A stretch of 64,000 nt of DNA from Planoprotostelium fungivorum (taxonomy: Eukaryota; Evosea; Variosea; Cavosteliida; Cavosteliaceae): positions 1 to 64,000 of the forward strand of contig MDYQ01000419.1 in assembly GCA_003024175.1 (NCBI GenBank), in the 5' to 3' direction. Under the pieces are notes generated by a model. It saw only the letters and a list, made by a program, of their open reading frames with translations, did no database searches and was not told the origin of the DNA. How positions within the stretch are numbered: position 1 is the first letter of the stretch; each line of letters begins with the position of its first letter. Positions 56,794 through 64,000 of the stretch are shown here, piece by piece. Position numbers and translations under genes: made by a program.

Positions 56794-59700
56794 CTATACG
56801 CTGTCGTCCAGATTGTCCACTGCGGTGTCTGTGGACCGATCCAGGAAGACGTACGGCTTCTCTGACGAATTGCATGAACTACCCGTGGTGGTTGGGACTT
56901 CTTCGTACGGAACACCCTTTCCTTCATCCATCAGCACTCGTCGTCTCCTCTTCTCACCGTCGTTGACTGTCCTAGCGCAATGGACTCCAAAGTCTAGCTG
57001 TGAGTATGGATCGGACCTCTTCTTGATGGGGAAGATCTCCGCTAGTGAGATGTGCGATCTGTCGCTGTGAATCGAGGATCTCCTCAGTCGCTCACCGAAC
57101 GTCATCGTCAGCATCATCCACTTCGTTTTTGTCTTCGGCGTTCTCTAGTTGATTCAGTGCTTCCACTGGATCAACGGTGATTCCCTCCACTGCTTGTATG
57201 TCCTCCTTCATGATGCCCAAAAACGCACCTTCTCAGTGTCATTCACTGATGAATGCACTCCTCTCACATATTTCTGCAAAATTTGGTCGATCCTCTGGGA
57301 GAGTCTGCCAGCATTCTGAAACTCATCAGACGAAGGATTATACAGCAAGCGTAAAATGTCGAGGTGAGATATACGTACGGCTTAATAATTTCTGGTGACT
57401 TGGATCGGTGTCACTGGGTATGGGCAACCTCAACCCTTTTGTAGCCACAGCCATGGCCACCTCCAGAGGTGTAGAATCTAATACATTCACTCATTCATTC
57501 TCTTCGTTCACTCACCTGGATACGGATCTTGACAAGTCAATATCTCCCAAACAACAACCCTATTTTCATTTAATTTGGATGAAAGAAACAACATTCAAGC
57601 CCACCCAAAGGAAAAGACTGTAGAGAGTGAGTGACAATAAGGGAGGGATGAGCACTCACCATCTGATTTACTGGAATATTGTTGCTTCGTGATGGCCTCG
57701 GGTGCCATCCATTTGAGTGGTCCAATCTTTGTGTTCGTGAAAGAAGCACTATCTACACTATCCCTCTCTCGTGATAATCCAAAATCGCTCACTGCATGGT
57801 TCAGTCTCTCTCTTACTCTTCCCTCACCTTTCGGTTCTAAATGTCTGTTCAATAGAATCTGCGTGTGTCAGATGATGGAGATATGATGTCGATTACATTT
57901 CGAACGGCGAGATCTCGATGGATGACCTTCTCCAAGTGCAGATGAAGCATACCACGCGCCACTCCTTCGATGAAACTGAAACATCCCATCAACAAATCAT
58001 ACCGACCTCCACTCACCTTTTCTTCTGTTCGTCGTCCACTTCATATTGACGAAGATAGTCTGTGAGAGATCAGATTCATTCAGATCGATCAACCATACCG
58101 TAAAGACTTCCACCCTCACAGAATTCACTGGAGAATTGATTAAATCAAACGACGGGAGAATATTCACGTGATCAAAGACAACGGTTGGGGAGGAAAAGTG
58201 ATTCCTATAAACATGACCACGTTCTGAACGACGTGAGAACATGGATCTACGATGTTATCTATGATTTATCTCTCACCGGATGGGCTCTGAGACGTTGAAT
58301 GATCGCCACCTGAATGGGTTAAAAGAGAGAGGAGGAGAGGATCACCTCGTTGACAAAGACTCGAAGTTGATCGGGCGTCACACGCTCACTGCCGATCTGC
58401 TTCACTGCCACTGTCACGTCTCTCCTGTTCAATGTCACGAGAAGAACTTACACTCTTTCACCATTCAGCCGTGTGAACTACTCCAAAGGATCCAGAGCCA
58501 ACCTGAATTCCATCAGAGATGATAGAGTGATGATAGAGTGATGATAGAGTGATACGCACTTGATTAGAGATCTTGAGATCCTCCCAAGGAATGATGGAAG
58601 ACTTTGCTGCACCGATGTTGATCTTATCGATGTCGATCATAGGTATCCTCTCCTTATCGTTCTTCTTCCTCCTCAATTTGATGTACCTCCACAGAATCAC
58701 CAGACCGAATGCCACGGCCACACAGACCACGATCGATGCCACCAACACTGCGATGATGACATTCTTGTCCCTTCCTCCTCCATCCACCACCTCCCTCATC
58801 TGCCTCCTTCAACTCTCTCCATCGATTCGATCTTCACCTGACACGTATACTTGGAATCACTGTCGTTCATCGAGGTCAATCCTGGTGGGCAGGTGGCAAA
58901 CTGATTGATGGCATTGGGAGAGGATAGACTCGCTCCTGATTCTAAGTAGAGAGAGATCCGATCTCCCACGTACTCGTTGCTGGGTGCGTCAGACGAATTG
59001 TGAGAGACAACTCACAATCCAGATAAGATGTAGACGTCAGCCCCTCCCTGAGCTGCCGTGTTGGAACGAAAGGAAGAGGAGAAAACGGTCACTCCTGACA
59101 CAGCCATACCTCCACCCCTGAAGAATGCGTTGTTCTTTACGAACTGGCTGTTGAGGATCGTCGCGTAATAAGCGTCTCTCTTCTGTGTCGTCAAACTGTT
59201 TGTGTGTTCATTCTATGAGATGAGAGACCTTCTCACCTTCCGAGATAGATCCCAGCACCAGAGTAAGCATTGTTATCTACAAAGGAAGACGCAGTGATGT
59301 TCAGATGGGCCGTGGAACCGATGCGAATGGCACCACCGTTGAGTGCGGCTGATGGAATGAGTTTGATCTCGATGAGTCCTCTCACCTGAGTTTCCGACGA
59401 ATCGACACTTATCGATGTACATCTCATCCATCGATGTACTCCACGCATCGATGGCAGCACCGTTCTCACTGGCAGTGTTGTCTGTTGTCTGTGAGAGTTG
59501 TGATGGTGTTTCTCTCTCACTCTGAAAGATGGAGTTCTGTATGATCACACTATTGATGTCGATGGCTAAGGCGATTCCAGCCCCCGATGATTGTGCGAAA
59601 TTGGATGTGATCGTGCTATTGATCATGGTCATCGTTCCTTTCTGTCCAGTACCTCCTATGTAGATTCCCCCTTGCTGTTTCAATCAGATATCGTCTTATG

Positions 59701-62192
59701 AAGAATCATAAGAAACGATTTCAAGTATCCCAAAGAGGATTTGATTGTATGTACAGAGAATACGGATGAGATGAAAGAGAGAAGATATACAAGTACAGCA
59801 CCTGGAGAGAGCGATTGAAGAGAATGGAGACGTTCTTAATGAGTAGGTCATCGAGAGAACCCATGATCCCTATGGCAGATCCAAAAGTGGCGGTACCCGA
59901 AGAGAAAGAAGAATCAGAGATGATCATCGATCTCACGGAGGAACTTCTCTGAATCGAAAGACCGGCTCCTTGATAGTAAGCGTAGCTGCGATAGAATGTA
60001 CTCTGTGAGATGATCATCTCGGGTGTCGTGGCGGAGAATGCGATGGCACCACCACTGTACTCTTCACACGAGTTGTCCATGAAGACTGAATGGTTGACGA
60101 TGAAACTGCTCATCACTCCAGAGATGCTCCACCCTCCTCCCGTCAATTCGGATCTACAACGAGTCAATGGTGATCGAAATAGAGGATGTCACCGTGATGA
60201 TTGGGTGGTGACGTTGTCGATGGTGAAGAGGCACGAATCGTTGAGACTGAAGACGTAGGCGGTGCCACCTACACTCATCGCCGTGCTGTTTACGAATACA
60301 CTGTCCTATTTCTCTTCAATTTGATCTCGAATCAATCTCACCTTGACTGTGATGGCGGTGATCTGTCCGTTCATCTGAAATACCATTCAGACCATCGTTC
60401 CATACACAAATGAGGAGACTCACATCCAAGAAACCACCGTTAGATCCAGCGGAACTAGACTGAGAGTAGATCCCCTCCAGATGGACCAGAAGGGCAGTAC
60501 CACTGAGGTAGAGGGCACCACCATCGACGGCAGAAGAGGAGTTGATGAAGAGACAATCTCTGATCATGACGAAATCGGTGGTGGTGCTGTAGATGATTCC
60601 ACCGAACTGACCCGTGGCAGAGCTGTTGACGATGGAGCACCTCAGGAGACAGATACCGTAGGTCACTCCTTGTGACAGAGAGATGAGTCCTCCCAGTGGT
60701 GATCGTGAGAGATAGCTCGACGTGTCCGAGATGGTAGCGTTGACGTTCGATCCAAAGAAGAAGCCTCCACCCTCAGACATCGACAGACTGATGTTCATGG
60801 TGCAATTGGACAGATTCATCTGATAGATGTTCGTCTTGTCTGCATCACTGTCCAAGTACAACACTCCCGCTGATCCGTTCAGATCGAAATTTCGAAAGAA
60901 TCTCACCGATGTTCAAAGCGGTAGATCGGATGAAGACACTGGATGAGACGGTGACGTTTGCGTTCATCGCATAGATACATCCTCCGAAGCCAGCCGTATT
61001 GTTACTGAAGAACCCATTGTCGATGTGGATAGTACCACTCGATGTGATTCTATGTCGATTCAATCGAGTTTCATCAATGGATGGACTCACGCCAGACCTC
61101 CACCGGACATGTCAGATCGATTGTTGATGTAAGAATCGGATGTGCTGTTGATGCGGCCGTCTCCCAGTGAGATGGATGATTTACATCGAACTGATGAGTG
61201 TCACTCTAGTTGATGGATGTGACTCACAGTAAGTGTTGTTGTACGATTGAACGACTCCATTTCCTGTGATGCACGATCCCACCTGTCCATCGACGATGGA
61301 TGAACGGATGATCATGGTGCTGTTGAATAATTGCACGGGTGATGATCTCAAACAATCTTGGATGAATGCAATGTGCGTGACATCGGAAAAAATCATTCCC
61401 AGTGAGACGTTCGAATATCGATTTCCGATGGATTGATAGTTTCCCTTTTCTGATCAGCTTCATGATCACCATCGTGTCTCCACCTTTTTGATGGTGAGGG
61501 CATATAAGACATTGGTGATGTTTCCAATTCGACTGTCTTGTAATGTGATATCTGACCCTGTGATGTCTATGGCTGAGTTTCCTGTGAATTGAGATCCACT
61601 GATGGATACGTTTCTAAGAGATGTGAACAATGTCGCTTCTTCTCTCCTCTCACCTCAACGTGATGACGTCTGTTGATTCCGTCTTGATATTTACAGAAAT
61701 GAATCGACTATTGGTAAAATTTAATTGGTGTCCAGCCGTGATGATGATGGAACCATCCCCCACTGAGAGTGTCAACTTGAGATCTTTCACCCTTTCACCT
61801 TTTCCCCTGCCAACGATCCCGTCGAATTCGAAGTTTCTAAAGAGGTTTCCCTTGATGTCACAGGATTGGAGGTTGATATTTTCGAATCGAACGGTGGTGA
61901 TATTGGAGATTTCGATGGTCCACATGGCTAAGGTAACATTACCCTCAGAAGTGAAGGTGATGCTACTGAGGTTGGCAAGATAAGTGAAGTCATCCTCGTA
62001 GTTGGCGTATACATCTCGGGCGTAGGAGAGAGTCAGGTCATCGAATGGTTGGACGGAGTAAGCGCTGATGGCTTTTTCGACCATCGTGCAGTTATCAGCC
62101 GTGAGGTAGATTTTCACCGTGGCCGATAAAGCCAAGTGAATCTGGATCATAAACAACCAGAGCCTGAGCCTTGTGTTCTCTCTCGTGATCAT
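56794..62192 (-). CDS. Receptor protein kinase with beta-helix-like repeat ectodomain
   Basis: A large type I membrane kinase of about 1,500 residues. The N-terminus LRLWLFMIQIHLALSATVKI is a signal peptide. The ectodomain is a long series of about 25-residue repeats rich in Asn, Ser, Thr and Gly: SSFVDNNAYSGAGIYLG, STITSNFAQSSGAGIALAID, CLFINSSSAVDGGALYLSGT, SDSSFSSGTATFGSAIGIMG. The G(G/A)(A/G)(I/L) turns resemble Pmp/pectin-lyase-type parallel beta-helices. A membrane helix follows (VIIAVLVASIVVCVAVAFGL) with basic stop-transfer (KLRRKKNDKERI). The kinase has IQVGSGSFGVVHTAEW, VAVKQI, EFCEGGSLYDYL, HRDLAVRNV, VSDFGLSR and KWMAPEAI, with all catalytic residues, and is tyrosine-kinase-like. 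The C-terminal tail is Ser-rich. Dozens of introns. Extracellular ligand unknown. Confidence 0.8.
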
Positions 62193-62466
62193 TCTGAGTC
62201 CTCTTAGACTTCAGTGGAGTCTCACTCGTTGGTTGTATAGATCTCGATCGTCCGCGGTGATGCTCCTTCAACAAGTTATCTCTATATCTTTTTTCCAGAA
62301 ATTTCCGATGACAGGGAGTTCGTCTGATGAACACAATTCCGTAGAATGTGGCAGGCATTACAGAGAGAGCCAGGACAACCAGAAGTATTAGAGAACAACA
62401 CCAGATTCCTCTCTGGACAGGCAGCTCATCGCACGCATAGCATCTGGGTGAGTGATTGATTCCCAT
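62095..62466 (-). CDS. Small cysteine-containing membrane protein, unknown
   Basis: A 123-codon frame: SPRCYACDELPVQRGIWCCS, then a hydrophobic helix LILLVVLALSVMPATFYGIV, and a basic tail (CHRKFLEKRYRDNLLKEHHR, SETPLKSKRTQNDHE). The first half looks like a real membrane protein. The last 33 codons run antiparallel in frame to the receptor kinase's signal peptide (same strand, other frame), so either the two genes overlap by 98 bp or this gene ends earlier through an intron. It may also be a first exon of a longer transcript. Divergent from the SREK1IP1-like gene by about 110 bp. Confidence 0.5.
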   Translation of the reverse strand: MGINHSPRCYACDELPVQRGIWCCSLILLVVLALSVMPATFYGIVFIRRTPCHRKFLEKRYRDNLLKEHHRGRSRSIQPTSETPLKSKRTQNDHEREHKAQALVVYDPDSLGFIGHGENLPHG

Positions 62467-62575
62467 TCAATTGAAGTAATGGTGGCAGCAAAATACAATA
62501 GGAATAGGAAGCAATAGTAAAGATGAAAAGAGTTCAGATAGCAAAGCGAGCGCACCTGCCACTGCCCGTGGCCTT

Positions 62576-62981
62576 ATGGCGGCTGCAAGGTTAAAAGGTG
62601 AACCCATTCAACTGAGAAGCACATGCAAAAAATGCGGAGGACGTGAGGAACACCGTCGCATCTTTCTTTTGATCATCTTTATCAGTGGGACACCTGACGT
62701 TTCAATGTCGCAACACATTGGGGCTACCCAGTCTGGAGGAGATCGAAGAGAACGAACCTGAGCCCGTATACGGTGAGAGAGGATGAAGAGAGAGAGTGAC
62801 AGAGACAGAGGGGAGGGGCAGGAGTGAAACGGATGAGAGGAAGAGGAAGAGGGAGAGATCGAGTTCCCCCCACGAGAAGAGTAAGAAGAGCAAGAGAGAG
62901 AAGAAGGAGAAGAAACACAAGAAGGACAAGAAGAGTAAGAAAGACAAGAAGAGCAAGAAGGAGAAGAAGGAGAAGCGGTAG
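62576..62981 (+). CDS. SREK1IP1-like zinc-knuckle protein
   Basis: Starts MAAARLKGEPIQLRSTCKKC. An intron that splits a Leu codon (GTGAGGAACACC...TTTATCAG) gives CKKCGGLGHLTFQCRNTLGL, a CX2CX4HX4C zinc knuckle identical in style to SREK1IP1 (P18SRP). The next exon has the acidic LEEIEENEPEPVY. The last exons are an Arg/Ser then Lys/Glu/Asp-rich tail (RERSSSPHEKSKKSKREKKE). Human SREK1IP1 interacts with an SR-related splicing regulator, so a splicing role is likely. The gene stops 13 bp before the convergent stop of the PheRS gene. Confidence 0.85.
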
Positions 62982-62994
62982 ATAAAGTCTATGC

Positions 62995-64000
62995 TCACAG
63001 GAAGGCCTCCAAGTTGATCTCCAGAGCAGACACGGGATAGGCGATTCTGTATGCCGATAGAACCTGAAGATGTCACTCTCGTATGGATGTCTCCTCTCAC
63101 GTTGGGATGCAGGACACCCACGACACCGATCTTCTTTCCCTCGTACAGAACATCCGCTCGTTGTCCAGGGAAGAAACTTGTGTCTATCACATCATGTCGG
63201 CAAGTAGATGATACATGAGTATGGAGTGTATAGAATACATAAAGTAGAGATGGAGTAGAGATAGAGGTACAAGAAGAGATGTACCTTCAGATGGAGCGAG
63301 ACGGTAAGTCTTCTTGTGAGAAGCATCCGAGTCCTTCTTCCAGGTAGCCCCCATGTTGTTCATCACAGAGTCCAACAGACCGTGCAGGACATCGAATCGA
63401 GAGGTCTGTGCCACGTGAACGGCACACAAGTTCCTCTGATTCTTCGCACCCACGTCACTCTCTTCTGATTTCAGGAGGATATCAGAGATCTCAAACAAGT
63501 TGAGAGGGAGGGCCTGCTGTCGGTTGTTGTGGATGATCTTCAAGATACCGACCAAGAGAGACGTACGCCCCACTTGGAACTCGGCCGTCGCTGGGTTTGC
63601 GATGCCCACGGCGCTTCCATCGTCCACGCGGTTCAGAAACTTGAATGTCTCGTCGCGTGAGCACTGTCTTGTTCAGCTCTCTCTTCCTTTGGAGTAGAAG
63701 GGACTCACGAGAGAAAAGGTGAGGACTTCGGTGAAGCCAGAGAAGGCGACTTCTCTTCTGAGCTGGTCGGTCAATTTGTTGAGGGGTACCTAGTGGGTGA
63801 GAAGAGAAGAGGAGAGAAGAGAAATAAAAGAGGAGAGAAGAGAAATAAAAGAGGAGAGAAGAGAAATAAAAGAGGAGAGAAGAGAAATAAAAGAGGAGAG
63901 AAGAGAAATAAAAGAGGAGAGAAGAGAAATAAAAGAGGAGATAAAATACCTGAGCACCTTCCGTGTTAACGGAGGGGAGGGTGACTTTGATGTTGTTGTA
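62995..64000 (-). CDS. FARSB: Phenylalanyl-tRNA synthetase beta subunit, 5' end outside window
   Basis: Cytosolic PheRS beta, C-terminal part. The first complete exon in the window reads NPATAEFQVGRTSLLVGILK and PLNLFEISDILLKSEESDVG, with RNLCAVHVAQTSRFDVLHGL (the B7-like class II core). Then FFPGQRADVLYEGKKIGVVG with VLHPN, and a last exon VLSAYRIAYPVSALEINLEA ending FL at TGA 62995-62997. The order and sequence are those of eukaryotic and archaeal PheRS beta. An intron near 63795-63945 is filled with a 21-bp minisatellite. The gene continues past the right edge of the window. Confidence 0.93.
63806..63945 (-). repeat. 21-bp minisatellite in a PheRS beta intron
   Basis: Six direct copies of a 21-bp unit of the form GAAATAAAAGAGGAGAGAAG. 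On the gene's own strand this is a pure pyrimidine-rich tract with ATTT interruptions. Confidence 0.9.

Noticed and set aside
1-64000. CRISPR arrays, bacterial operons, rRNA genes or plasmid origins
   Set aside because: Nothing resembling these was seen; the gene structure is eukaryotic throughout.

Overview
The window is a gene-dense stretch of nuclear DNA from a eukaryotic microbe. Almost every gene is cut by many short GT-AG introns, mostly about 30-60 nt with a GTGAG 5' end and an ACAG-like 3' end. Intergenic gaps are often 100-250 bp, and two convergent pairs stop only 13 bp apart. The gene set suggests an amoebozoan that can make a cilium, for example a protosteloid amoeboflagellate. 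The clues are a RasGAP-PH-LRR protein like the CARMIL-GAP of dictyostelids, TKL kinases in unusual fusions, a receptor kinase with a beta-helix-like ectodomain, and a dynein-2 intermediate chain (WDR60) that organisms without cilia normally lack. The taxonomic placement is inference.

Layout. 1-8.7 kb: a partial methyltransferase, a PrdX/YbaK-type tRNA-editing protein, an external NADH dehydrogenase with four EF-hands, and a secreted GH95 fucosidase. 8.7-21.0 kb: a repeat island. It holds several copies of at least five repeat families, a 715-bp TIR element and a 931-bp LINE/SINE-like element that are each inserted in a copy of the same host repeat, a broken FunK1-like kinase gene, and an unknown gene preceded by a ladder of repeated splice-site cassettes. 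21.1-29.5 kb: a kinase-PH-FYVE fusion, a WW-domain protein, a universal stress protein, an SCP/FCP-type phosphatase and a DOT1-like methyltransferase. 29.9-31 kb: a 136-bp MITE and two intronless genes of unknown function. 31.3-42.2 kb: an unknown gene, Exo70, pantothenate kinase, a coiled-coil protein, a GNAT-like protein, an MRH-domain membrane protein and a small uncertain gene. 42.2-50.9 kb: CARMIL-GAP-like protein, dynactin p25, WDR60 and V-ATPase subunit e. 51.0-64.0 kb: a coiled-coil protein, a Plus3-domain protein, an OMA1-like protease, a 3'-5' exonuclease, the receptor kinase, a small membrane protein, a SREK1IP1-like zinc-knuckle protein and the 3' part of cytosolic PheRS beta.

The genes do not form one pathway. 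Themes that recur are membrane and cytoskeleton traffic (Exo70, FYVE kinase, CARMIL-GAP, dynactin, dynein-2, V-ATPase, MRH receptor) and housekeeping (CoA synthesis, tRNA charging and editing, respiration). Coordinates for genes run from start codon to stop codon and include introns. Splice joins were read by eye from frame continuity and protein-family similarity.
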